This document shows positions 38,893 to 45,731 of a stretch of DNA of 46,181 nt, piece after piece. This DNA comes from Laceyella sacchari (GTDB lineage: Bacteria > Bacillota > Bacilli > Thermoactinomycetales > Thermoactinomycetaceae). A program made the translations under genes and the position numbers. Position 1 is the first letter of the stretch. Each line of letters opens with the position of its first letter. The stretch covers positions 1-46,181 of the forward strand of contig NZ_SMDD01000008.1 in the NCBI RefSeq assembly GCF_004343255.1, read 5' to 3'. The notes beneath the pieces were generated by a model, which had not been told where the DNA came from, ran no database searches, and saw nothing but the letters and a program-made list of their open reading frames with translations.

Positions 38893-39060
38893 GAAGTTGA
38901 ATTTGCGGATGAGAAGGTGCGTCCTCCCTAAAGTTTGGCGACGGCAGGGAACGCATCTTTTCTTTTGCTTTTGTTTGAGACCAATTCTATCACCGTTTCC
39001 GACAAACGGCAATTACATTTAATAGATTGTCAGACGCCCCGGAGATCCCGGGGCTTTTTT
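38893..39060 (+). ncRNA. Candidate antisense (copy-control) RNA opposite the Rep leader
   Basis: The promoter at 38858-38886 and a GCCCCGG / CCGGGGC hairpin with TTTTTT (39036-39060) define an RNA of about 165 bases. It lies opposite the 377-bp gap upstream of the Rep gene, where messages reading from 40.8 kb pass. This matches countertranscribed RNAs that limit plasmid copy number. No protein is encoded in it. Confidence 0.5.
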
Positions 39061-39121
39061 CGTTTTTTCATGCGCACTCTTCGCAACAATCCATCTATAA
39101 GCCCAGTCGATCCTGGGACTT

Positions 39122-40789
39122 TCATGATACTTTGTCTTTGTACTTTTCTTTCAGTTCAGCAGCAAACTGTCGTGCCAGTTTGTCATCAACATCAAACTCA
39201 TTACTGATTTTTGTACGCCCTGGTGGTTTCTTGCCGAAGTACTCTTTCTTAACCCATCTATTGACTCTTCTTCTCACTTTTTGGATCACTTTTGGATCTG
39301 CGTCTGCCGTGATTATCGGTTCCTGTTCTGTACTCTTTTTGGTTTGTTTATCAGCCATCCCTTCGACCAACTTGTTCTTTTTTCTGGTATCATTTTTGTC
39401 CTCTGATTGGCTTGTTTTTTGGTCTTCAAGTGGTACCGTTTCTTTGTCCGTTTCAATAGTTGTTTGGTTACCATTTTTGGTGTCATATTGAGAACCATTC
39501 TGGTTATCATTTTGGTTTATTTCTTGGTTAAGTTTTGGTTCAATTTCTTGGTCAACTTCCGTACTCTTTTTGGATTTGTTTTCTGCCAAGTTCTCAACCA
39601 CTTCTTCGACCATTTTTTCGCCAACGTTTTGGTTTGTTTTTGGATAAGATTTTGGTTCAATTTTCGGTTCAACTTGATTTTCTTTAATCGTTGACATATC
39701 TGGCATTTCGTCATTTCTATTGGTCTGTTTGTCAACCATATTTTCGACCAATTCTTTGTCCAAATCAGCACCGTTTTCATGGTCAGTTTTGGTGTCCTTT
39801 TGGTCTCCATTTTGGATTGTATCGCCAACCAATTCGTGACCATTTTCTACACCAATTTCTGTACCATTTTGAACCGGATTTTCAACCAATTCACTAACCA
39901 TTTGTTCACCAAATTCATGACCATTTTTGATATCAATTTGGTCAGTGGTTTGGCCCGTTTTTTCAACCACTTCATCAACCATTTTTTCCGTTTTTCCGGT
40001 ACCATTTTCAGTGCCATTTTGGTGATCATTTTCAACCACAGACTCGACTATTTTTTTCGATTGGTCGCTACCATTTTGGTCGTTGGTTTCTTCTGAAAGA
40101 ACCCCTTCTCGCTTCTTCTGTATATATTGTTCGATGACCGTTTTCACCTCTTCAATTGATAACTGATTTCGCCGGATGATTTCAGTAAAAGTCGCTTCTT
40201 CTTTATTTTCGACCACGAACTTATAGGCAAGAATCCCTTCACAAATGAGCACCAGAGTCGGAACCGCCCTGGCAATCATTTGACCTTCAACTGTTTGTGC
40301 CATTCCATTGGAGTTCGCCCACCAAACAAAGGCGAGTCCCACGAAGAATCCGATAACGGTGAAACCCAGACCCAACCACTCGATGAAGCCACGCGGTATT
40401 TTTTTCTTCATTAAGAAACCAGTAAGAGTAGCTGCTGATCCGATGAAGATAACCTCAAACATTAACACGCCGACGTATTCCAACCCTTCCGTTGCACCGA
40501 CCTTCCGTAACTCTCCGATGGAATGGGTGACAGAAAAAACTACTGAGCCAGCAAGAACAACAAATATGCTGGCTTCGACTAGAATGCCAACAATAAACCC
40601 TACCAACCGTTTAATGGTCCAGTAAACTCCGTCAATCAAATTGAGGACCAACGGGATGAAATCAGCAATGAAATACCCGATCCCATACAGGCTGAGAACA
40701 ATGACATTGGGAACTCTTTGGTGTCCAGGATAGTATCCTTCGAGGTATCGGTTTCTTGCGTTTTGTTGCCATTCGTGATACCATTTCAT
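39122..40789 (-). CDS. Membrane protein with a long repetitive charged tail
   Basis: About 555 residues from ATG 40789 (MKWYHEWQQNARNRYLEGYY; AAGGAG 12 bases upstream; earlier ATGs at 40810 and 40858 are possible). The N-terminal 210 residues hold four or more transmembrane helices (VIVLSLYGIGYFIADFIPLV, LVGFIVGILVEASIFVVLAG, GLGFTVIGFFVGLAFVWWAN). The rest is hydrophilic, with about seven diverged copies of a VxExVEN-type motif (KKIVESVVEN, EKMVDEVVEK, EQMVSELVEN, EKMVEEVVEN) between QNG/TENG linkers. It ends with a helical basic domain (KVRRRVNRWVKKEYF). It may be a surface, tether or channel protein. Confidence 0.75.
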   Translation of the reverse strand: MKWYHEWQQNARNRYLEGYYPGHQRVPNVIVLSLYGIGYFIADFIPLVLNLIDGVYWTIKRLVGFIVGILVEASIFVVLAGSVVFSVTHSIGELRKVGATEGLEYVGVLMFEVIFIGSAATLTGFLMKKKIPRGFIEWLGLGFTVIGFFVGLAFVWWANSNGMAQTVEGQMIARAVPTLVLICEGILAYKFVVENKEEATFTEIIRRNQLSIEEVKTVIEQYIQKKREGVLSEETNDQNGSDQSKKIVESVVENDHQNGTENGTGKTEKMVDEVVEKTGQTTDQIDIKNGHEFGEQMVSELVENPVQNGTEIGVENGHELVGDTIQNGDQKDTKTDHENGADLDKELVENMVDKQTNRNDEMPDMSTIKENQVEPKIEPKSYPKTNQNVGEKMVEEVVENLAENKSKKSTEVDQEIEPKLNQEINQNDNQNGSQYDTKNGNQTTIETDKETVPLEDQKTSQSEDKNDTRKKNKLVEGMADKQTKKSTEQEPIITADADPKVIQKVRRRVNRWVKKEYFGKKPPGRTKISNEFDVDDKLARQFAAELKEKYKDKVS

Positions 40790-40820
40790 CGTTTCAATCA
40801 ACTCCTTCATGGTGTTGTGC

Positions 40821-40851
40821 GCCTTGGGTGATGTGAGAGATCGCCCAGGGC
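40821..40851 (-). repeat. Hairpin upstream of the membrane protein gene
   Basis: GCCTTGGGTGA faces TCGCCCAGGGC across about 9 bases; on the minus strand it lies just before the membrane protein's ribosome site and after the HTH gene stop. No T-run. Confidence 0.5.
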
Positions 40852-40854
40852 TTT

Positions 40855-41082
40855 TCATTTTTTAGAAACGCGTTTGTTTAGCGTGGGTGGGTTTTCTTTC
40901 ACCCACTTCACCAGCTCTCCCCGATCCCATACGTGATGTCGCCCCAACCTGCCTATCGACTTTGGAATCTTCCCCCTTTCCATGTACGTTGGAATGTAGT
41001 CTTGAGGGTAGCCAGTCAACCTTGCTACTTCATCGCTTAGCGCCAAGTGTTGAAGCGCTTTTATTAACATCGAACGTTCCAA
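40855..41082 (-). CDS. Small HTH (MerR/excisionase-like) DNA-binding protein, TTG start
   Basis: A 75-residue protein from TTG 41082 (MERSMLIKALQHLALSDEVA), nine bases after AAGGAGG; the ATG at 41103 overlaps the ribosome site. HTH region: LALSDEVARLTGYPQDYIPT and MERGKIPKSIGRLGRHHVWD, like excisionase-type winged helices that read as target selectors. It may control the membrane protein and Rep operon. Confidence 0.7.
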   Translation of the reverse strand: MERSMLIKALQHLALSDEVARLTGYPQDYIPTYMERGKIPKSIGRLGRHHVWDRGELVKWVKENPPTLNKRVSKK

Positions 41083-41103
41083 AGCGACCAACCTCCTTAG
41101 CAT

Positions 41104-41574
41104 ATTAAGTTGTTTGTTTATTCTGTATTATCATACCATACATCATGTTTGGATGCCAACAATGTTTTTTATCAAATATGTTTTAAGGCAAACAACAAAA
41201 CTTGCTAGCAACCTTCATACTTGCTAGCAAGTATGATAATTACATTTGTACCGATGTTTGAAACGTGTATTGTATGATTTAATAAATGGTTGTCTGTAAC
41301 CTATCTCCATTCGTTTAATGTTACTTTTAATTAATGAATATTGATTGGATATCGAATATAAAATATTACACCATTTCTAGTTGGCATTAAGGACGCTTGT
41401 TTAGTAACCTTCATTGAATGATTTCTTAGTGGTTTTAATGTACGGAATAATACGTCAAGTAATAAAGGCATCATTATATCTGTTTAAACTTGATCAGTGC
41501 TTAGATTGTTCATTGGTTTTTTGACATGTGGTAAAATGTCAGTGCATCTACCATATAAAGGGAGGTACAAGCTA
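41104..41574. promoter_or_regulatory. AT-rich gene-free region upstream of parA (candidate centromere/promoter)
   Basis: About 470 bp without a gene. It holds a perfect 20-bp palindrome CATACTTGCTAGCAAGTATG (41216-41235), a shorter ACTTGCTAGCAA copy at 41200-41211 (centres 19 bp apart), and GTTGTTTG/CAAACAAC arms at 41108 and 41189. An extended -10 (TGGTAAAAT, about 41529-41537) lies before the ParA start. These fit a parS-like site or ParB-type operator. Confidence 0.6.
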
Positions 41575-42369
41575 TTGGGGGAAGTACTGGCGTTTATAGC
41601 TAACAAAGGAGGGGTTGGTAAAACAACAATTGTTGTTGAGTCTGTTTCAGCGCTGCACTTAGCTTATCCCGACAAAAAGGTTTTGATTATCGACGGAGAC
41701 GCACAAGGAAACAGTGCTGTTGCGTTCAACAAAGACCCCAACAAATTTGAAAACACCTTGTATGATTGTGTGGTGAAGGATTTGCCGGCTAAAGATGCGA
41801 TAGTCAATCTGAAACCAAATCTCGACTTGTTGCCTGGGAATCAAGACTTAAACTACTTTGAGTTGGACGTTTTACCCAATTTGCGCGGGCGTAATCCTTT
41901 GGAGTTTTTCAAAAAGATCGTAAATCAAGTGAAGGGTGAATATGACTTTGTTTTTTTCGACTCTCCCCCAGAACTCAAAACGGTCGGCCTAAACATCATC
42001 AACTCTGCTGACTATCTGTACATCCCTTTTGTACCAGAAAAGTTTGCGGTTAAAGGGATCGTGGCAGTATTGGACATTGTTAATCAGGCTAAAAAGAGAC
42101 TTGGCGCACATGCAAAAGTAGATGGTGTCATCGCCAATATGATGAAACCATCTACAAAGCTACATTCCAACTACTTATTGCAGGCTGATATCTTTTGTAA
42201 GCGGAACGGTATTCGTCTGTTGAACACACGTATACCCAACACAATCAGATTTGCCGATTCAATCGCCAAATTTGGGATGCCTCATGTTTTGGCTGATCCA
42301 AAAAGCGACCATTCCAAAATTTACTTCAATCTGCTGAAGGAGATGTTAGATCATGGGACGAGACTATGA
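41575..42369 (+). CDS. parA: ParA partition ATPase
   Basis: A 264-residue protein from TTG 41575 (nine bases after GGGAGG). Deviant Walker A: FIANKGGVGKTTIVVESVSA; Walker A' IIDGDAQGNSAVAF; Walker B DFVFFDSPPELKTVGLNII. It moves plasmid copies by forming a DNA-bound ATP-dependent gradient with its partner. Without an N-terminal DNA-binding domain it belongs to the short (type Ib-like) group, which uses small partners, as seen next door. It supports a plasmid prophage. Confidence 0.93.
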   Translation: MGEVLAFIANKGGVGKTTIVVESVSALHLAYPDKKVLIIDGDAQGNSAVAFNKDPNKFENTLYDCVVKDLPAKDAIVNLKPNLDLLPGNQDLNYFELDVLPNLRGRNPLEFFKKIVNQVKGEYDFVFFDSPPELKTVGLNIINSADYLYIPFVPEKFAVKGIVAVLDIVNQAKKRLGAHAKVDGVIANMMKPSTKLHSNYLLQADIFCKRNGIRLLNTRIPNTIRFADSIAKFGMPHVLADPKSDHSKIYFNLLKEMLDHGTRL

Positions 42370-42709
42370 TGATCCGTTTGCACTGTTTGCTCCTGACCAA
42401 GACCAAGAACAAGAAAAAGAGGATCATCTGCCCCAGGATGAACAACCTGGCGATGACCCCAAACAAGAGGTAAATCAAGAGGCAAAAAGCACAGGCAAAT
42501 ACGGGGAAAAGTACAAAAAGGAACCCAAGTACAAAACCCATGTTCCACATAACGTGCGTATCCCAAAGGAGCTGCGCAAAGAGATTGAGAAGATCGGCCG
42601 GAAGATTGGAGCCCCAATCAACAAAAATTCCGGTTTTTTTCAGGAATTTACGATTGACGCTCTTTGGAAACACGTTGCTGATGTGAAAAAAGAAGAAGGT
42701 ATTGAGTAG
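42353..42709 (+). CDS. Small ParB-like partner (centromere-binding)
   Basis: A 118-residue protein whose ATG overlaps the parA end by 17 bp, with GAAGGAG upstream. An acidic, flexible N-terminus (DQDQEQEKEDHLPQDEQ) precedes a ribbon-helix-helix-like end: HVPHNVRIPKELRKEIEKIG, INKNSGFFQEFTIDALWKHV. This architecture is that of type Ib ParB/ParR-like adaptors that bind the centromere and stimulate ParA. Confidence 0.82.
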   Translation: MGRDYDDPFALFAPDQDQEQEKEDHLPQDEQPGDDPKQEVNQEAKSTGKYGEKYKKEPKYKTHVPHNVRIPKELRKEIEKIGRKIGAPINKNSGFFQEFTIDALWKHVADVKKEEGIE

Positions 42710-42739
42710 ATTTTCTCCTAAAATCGGATAAATTGCAAC

Positions 42740-42780
42740 AAAAAGCCAGCGAAGCCCATGCGCTCGTTGGCTTTTTGTTT
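42740..42780. terminator. Terminator after the partition operon
   Basis: AAAAAGCCAGCGA pairs with TCGTTGGCTTTTT, followed by TGTTTT. Confidence 0.85.
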
Positions 42781-42805
42781 TGTATGTTTTTTCTGAAAAA
42801 AGAGG

Positions 42806-42858
42806 TTGACATGCGTCATCGCACATTGTATTATGATATCAGGAAGTGCGGTGACGCA
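42806..42858 (+). promoter_or_regulatory. Strong promoter with inverted-repeat operator (island promoter)
   Basis: TTGACA (42806-42811), 17 bases, TATTAT (42829-42834). A 13-bp inverted repeat with one mismatch flanks the -10: TGCGTCATCGCAC (42812-42824) in the spacer and GTGCGGTGACGCA (42846-42858) at the start point. A bound dimer would block the promoter. The HTH product encoded first in the island is the obvious candidate. Confidence 0.88.
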
Positions 42859-42884
42859 CACGAGGAGGTGAAAAAAATACCGCC

Positions 42885-43298
42885 ATGAGTAAAAAGAGAT
42901 GTAATCCACTGGACAAAGTAATGGGAGTTGAAGAGGCGGCGGAAAAATGGGGTTATGCCCCTGGCACGATAAAGAACATGTGTGCTGAGGGCAAAATCCA
43001 ATCAAAAAAAATAGGAAAGACGTGGGTCATTTCACGGTGTCAACCAAATCCAAAGGAGAAAGGAAAGATTGAGATGACTAAAACTAAGGAAATGGTTCTA
43101 GTCGGCCAGGAAGGCTGTGGGGAGTGGTTCTTAGAGGAACCAGGGTTTGAGGTTGAGGAAGGGTGGGAAGAGATCGAAGGTACTTTCTTCGGAGAAGGGC
43201 TGACAGGTTGGTTCTGCGACAGCGACTCTGGTCTGTATATAAAAGTTTTTAACGGACGTACTTGTGGCCGTTGGGGGGAGGAGCCGGACGATGCTTAA
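42885..43298 (+). CDS. HTH protein, probable autoregulator of the island
   Basis: A 137-residue protein starting MSKKRCNPLDKVMGVEEAAE. An N-terminal HTH (VEEAAEKWGYAPGTIKNMCA, EGKIQSKKIGKTWVI) of excisionase type is followed by an acidic, aromatic C-terminal part (WFLEEPGFEVEEGWEEIEGT). GAGGAGG lies 16 bases before the ATG; a tiny GTG frame overlaps in between. It sits just after the inverted-repeat promoter, like the HTH regulators (Aca) paired with anti-CRISPR genes, though here it is first. Confidence 0.75.
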   Translation: MSKKRCNPLDKVMGVEEAAEKWGYAPGTIKNMCAEGKIQSKKIGKTWVISRCQPNPKEKGKIEMTKTKEMVLVGQEGCGEWFLEEPGFEVEEGWEEIEGTFFGEGLTGWFCDSDSGLYIKVFNGRTCGRWGEEPDDA

Positions 43299-43482
43299 AA
43301 AAGTGATCGAGTTACGGATACAGCTTCTGGTCAGTAGATCAGAACTTAAGGATGATCGGGACTTAGAGGAGATAAGGTTTTTGACGAGGGTCTTGGATGA
43401 GATCAACGGGACGTCTACCGGTGACATCCTGTTGGATTTGACGGAAGGTGAGCCGGAAGACTGGTTTATCATGAAACCTTAA
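43291..43482 (+). CDS. Hypothetical helical protein
   Basis: A 63-residue protein starting MLKKVIELRIQLLVSRSELK at ATG 43291 after GGAGG, overlapping the previous gene by 8 bp. Two amphipathic helices and an acidic end (DLTEGEPEDWFIMKP). The family is not recognised. Confidence 0.65.
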   Translation: MLKKVIELRIQLLVSRSELKDDRDLEEIRFLTRVLDEINGTSTGDILLDLTEGEPEDWFIMKP

Positions 43483-43509
43483 GGAGGATGAGGAAAAGGA
43501 GGGGTTTGC

Positions 43510-43644
43510 ATGGGAGTAAATGAAATCCTTTTTGTTCTAGAACCAATGTTTTGGGGGATCGTGGTAGCGGCGGTGATTATAGGCGCTTGTAAATTGGGGT
43601 ACAAGCACGGTTCCCAAGGATTCTGGCGGAAAGAAAAAGAGTAA
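43510..43644 (+). CDS. Small single-pass membrane protein
   Basis: A 44-residue protein starting MGVNEILFVLEPMFWGIVVA after AAGGAGGGG. One transmembrane helix and a basic end (YKHGSQGFWRKEKE). Followed at once by a hairpin. Confidence 0.6.
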   Translation: MGVNEILFVLEPMFWGIVVAAVIIGACKLGYKHGSQGFWRKEKE

Positions 43645-43648
43645 AAAA

Positions 43649-43670
43649 GCTCCCGGCGGCAACCGGGAGC
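43649..43670 (+). terminator. Intergenic hairpin 1 of the island
   Basis: GCTCCCGG pairs with CCGGGAGC. No T-run directly follows, so it may be an attenuator or mRNA-processing element. Confidence 0.65.
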
Positions 43671-43733
43671 GGTGGTTTGAAAAAAAATCAGTTCAGTTGA
43701 TTATATCAAAAAAACTTATAGGAGTGATCGATT

Positions 43734-44123
43734 ATGAAAAAATGCGCAATCTTGTTATCTCACAAGGTGAATCCAGAACAAGAGCAAGAGCTTCGCGAAA
43801 AATGGGGAGTTGGTTCTATCCATTTCCCTCCGCAAGATATTCAATCCCGTTTTTCCCAAATCCCTCCTGAGGGAGAATATCCGATGGAACACATTCAGCC
43901 TGTTTTGGATTGGCTGGAAGAAACCACATCCCCTGGGGATCTGGCTTGGTTCCAGGGCGAACCAGCAACATGTGTTTTGCTGGCTAAGTGGTGCGAAAAG
44001 AACGGGCGCGTGGCTATTTTAGCCACTACTCGCCGGGAGTCAGTAGACCAAGCGCTACCAGATGGTAGTGTGGTAAAGAAAAGTATTTTCAAACACGTGT
44101 GCTTCAGAAAGTATCCGTATTGA
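43734..44123 (+). CDS. Csx20-like (CARF ring-nuclease family) protein
   Basis: A 129-residue protein starting MKKCAILLSHKVNPEQEQEL after AGGAG. LLSHK-x-x-PEQ-x-x-L near the start, PPQDIQSRFSQIPPEGE, PGDLAWFQGEPATCVLLAKW and the ending ATTRRESV, DGSVVKKSIFKHVCFRKY match what I recall of CRISPR-associated Csx20 proteins, small CARF-domain proteins thought to bind or cut the cyclic oligoadenylate messengers of type III CRISPR. No CRISPR system is present here, so as a stand-alone phage gene it could be an anti-CRISPR ring nuclease. The family call is from memory. Confidence 0.68.
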   Translation: MKKCAILLSHKVNPEQEQELREKWGVGSIHFPPQDIQSRFSQIPPEGEYPMEHIQPVLDWLEETTSPGDLAWFQGEPATCVLLAKWCEKNGRVAILATTRRESVDQALPDGSVVKKSIFKHVCFRKYPY

Positions 44124-44130
44124 AATAGAG

Positions 44131-44185
44131 TGTGCGGCTCCTAACTAACGGGGCCGCACCATCCAAATAAAAGGAGAGATAAAAA
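44131..44185 (+). repeat. Intergenic hairpin-plus-RBS repeat, copy A
   Basis: GTGCGGCTCC and GGGGCCGCAC (44131-44159) form a stem, followed by an ATCCAAATAAAAGGAGAGAT stretch with the next ribosome site. Nearly the same block occurs at 44423-44473. Confidence 0.75.
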
Positions 44186-44434
44186 ATGGTAGAATGCAAG
44201 AAATACGAACCGACAATGAATAACTTCGAGGCGTTAGTGCGCTTTGGAGCGGAAACAAACGAGTTTTGCCTATATTGCATTGAAGAGGACGGAAAGAAAA
44301 GCCTTGTCTTGGATTACCCATCGCCGCTATTCGCCGACGATGAAAGTGTCCGCATTGTGTGGAAAGCAACAATAAAAGAATGCCTTGAGCACTTGGTTCA
44401 AGGCGAATATCCAGAAGAGGTTTGTGGCTCCTAA
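44186..44434 (+). CDS. Hypothetical protein of the island
   Basis: An 82-residue acidic protein starting MVECKKYEPTMNNFEALVRF after AAAAGGAGAG. Beta-rich core (FCLYCIEEDGKKSLVLDYPS) and a helix (VRIVWKATIKECLEHLVQGE). The family is not recognised. Flanked on both sides by copies of the same hairpin block, so it looks like a movable cassette. Confidence 0.65.
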   Translation: MVECKKYEPTMNNFEALVRFGAETNEFCLYCIEEDGKKSLVLDYPSPLFADDESVRIVWKATIKECLEHLVQGEYPEEVCGS

Positions 44435-44473
44435 CGGGGCCGCACACTATCAAATAAAAGGAGAGATGGACAA
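44423..44473 (+). repeat. Intergenic hairpin-plus-RBS repeat, copy B
   Basis: GTGGCTCC and GGGGCCGCAC stem, then ATCAAATAAAAGGAGAGATG. Copy of 44131-44185. Confidence 0.75.
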
Positions 44474-44515
44474 ATGGAAGAGAAAAGAATTGAGATTCAA
44501 CGAAGAATATCTTAA
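44474..44515 (+). CDS. Possible 13-residue peptide
   Basis: MEEKRIEIQRRIS from ATG 44474, placed after repeat B exactly where the larger gene starts after repeat A. A second frame from 44466 gives 22 residues but its ribosome site is too close. It may be a truncated former cassette gene. Followed by a hairpin. Confidence 0.25.
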   Translation: MEEKRIEIQRRIS

Positions 44516-44543
44516 CTCATTTGACTGCGATTGATTAAAAAAT

Positions 44544-44561
44544 GGTGGGCGGAAGCCCACC
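44544..44561 (+). repeat. Intergenic hairpin 2 of the island
   Basis: GGTGGGC and GCCCACC stem with a GGAA tetraloop, before the next ribosome site. Confidence 0.65.
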
Positions 44562-44589
44562 AACTTCATCAAAAAGGAGATGTTAAATA

Positions 44590-45084
44590 ATGAAAAAAAT
44601 CAGTAAAAAGCAGTGGAAACAACTGAGAAAAGAAATGCTACAAGAACTTAAGGAAGAGTTTGAGTTTGAAAAAAAATTTCACACGCGCCCCCATTGGTTT
44701 GATAATGATGAAAGGGAAAAGTATGCCTTATCTTATATTGAAGGTTTTGAAGAAGGGGTGAAGATCGCGAAAAGAAAAAGAGATTTGAACGAATTATATG
44801 AGGTACTCAAAGAAAAACAAGATGAGTCTGAACAAGAACCAGATAAAGACCGGCTCGCTGGATTATATTTAGGGTATGGCGAAGTTGTTCGCGTCGTAGA
44901 GAACACATTCGATAGAGCGAAAAAATTAGAAGAACAGATGGAGGAAGAAGAAAGAAGAAAAAGGGAGGAGGAACTAAAAAGGTTAAAAGAAAAGCCAAAA
45001 GAGATAGAACTACTCGAAGTTTGTTGGCCTAAAGATGATGAAGGGAACCCAATACCAATCATCCCCATCCCGTTTTATTTATGA
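44590..45084 (+). CDS. Highly charged helical protein of the island
   Basis: A 164-residue protein starting MKKISKKQWKQLRKEMLQEL after AAAAAGGAGATG. Long Lys/Glu helices run almost throughout, with a strong coiled coil at about 108-145 (EEQMEEEERRKREEELKRLK). A short hydrophobic, Pro-rich end (NPIPIIPIPFYL) closes it. The family is not recognised. Such acidic, coiled proteins occur among anti-defence genes, but that is not evidence of function here. Confidence 0.65.
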   Translation: MKKISKKQWKQLRKEMLQELKEEFEFEKKFHTRPHWFDNDEREKYALSYIEGFEEGVKIAKRKRDLNELYEVLKEKQDESEQEPDKDRLAGLYLGYGEVVRVVENTFDRAKKLEEQMEEEERRKREEELKRLKEKPKEIELLEVCWPKDDEGNPIPIIPIPFYL

Positions 45085-45120
45085 GCCGCTCCCATTAAAA
45101 AGAGGAGGAGAGGAGACGAA

Positions 45121-45519
45121 ATGAACAAATACATTGTTTTTCTTGCAGAACAACGAGCGGAAGAGGTTTCCGAAGAGTTGAAAAAATGGCTAATAGACGC
45201 GAGCCCGTGGGGGTTCGGATGGAACCGTAAGTTATTAGAGAAAACAGGAGGTGATGTGACGGTATGGGCAAAGAGTGAGGCGGAAGCGCTGGAACGGTCT
45301 AACAGTCGGTGGCGGCGTTTTGACCTTGACGAGCTGGACGAAATTTTGGCGTCGATCAAAAGTAGATATGAGGTTGTGAAGGACTTTGTAGAGTTGGATT
45401 TGCACTTATTGGAATCCATCTTGCATGAGTTGGAAGAAACCATCCATCAGTTAAAGGAAGAAAACAAATTAGACGGCGAAATGATAAAAGAGTTATCAAA
45501 AGATGATTTACCATTTTGA
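45121..45519 (+). CDS. Hypothetical protein of the island
   Basis: A 132-residue protein starting MNKYIVFLAEQRAEEVSEEL after AGGAGGAGAGGAG. First part alpha/beta with DVTVWAKSEAEALERSN; second part a long acidic helix (HLLESILHELEETIHQLKEE). The DVTVWAKSEAEAL segment matches ADIVVYASSKEEAL in the next gene, so the two are probably related. Confidence 0.65.
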   Translation: MNKYIVFLAEQRAEEVSEELKKWLIDASPWGFGWNRKLLEKTGGDVTVWAKSEAEALERSNSRWRRFDLDELDEILASIKSRYEVVKDFVELDLHLLESILHELEETIHQLKEENKLDGEMIKELSKDDLPF

Positions 45520-45533
45520 ACTGGAGGCATCAT

Positions 45534-45731
45534 ATGATCTACGCAGTGAAGATAAAAACCCGTGAAGTGTTTGAAGTGGACGCCGGTTTACAAGCCCTCG
45601 CTGACTCACTCTGTATCCAAACAGAGGAGGAAGCGGAGTCTCTCATCATCGAAGAGACAGGCGCGGACATTGTGGTTTACGCTTCCTCCAAAGAGGAAGC
45701 ACTGAAAAAGGCGTTGGGAGGAGAACAATAA
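45534..45731 (+). CDS. Small protein related to its upstream neighbour
   Basis: A 65-residue protein starting MIYAVKIKTREVFEVDAGLQ at ATG 45534 after GGAGGCATCAT. Beta strand, helix, then ADIVVYASSKEEALKKALGG, matching the neighbour. A start at 45516 overlaps the ribosome site. Unknown function. Its stop overlaps the next ATG by one base. Confidence 0.62.
   Translation: MIYAVKIKTREVFEVDAGLQALADSLCIQTEEEAESLIIEETGADIVVYASSKEEALKKALGGEQ

Noticed and set aside
38812-39012. 66-codon minus-strand frame upstream of Rep
   Set aside because: No ribosome site and unlikely composition. The region is better explained by the leader and candidate antisense RNA.
39407-40096. Plus-strand and alternate minus-strand frames opposite the repetitive membrane protein
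   Set aside because: They are shadows of the repeated QNG/VEN codons; low-complexity Phe/Phe-Trp or Lys/Thr strings without start signals.
42867-42887. Six-codon leader frame before the island HTH gene
   Set aside because: A GTG frame with a TGA overlapping the next ATG exists, but it is too short and the ribosome-site spacing too poor to support a leader peptide.
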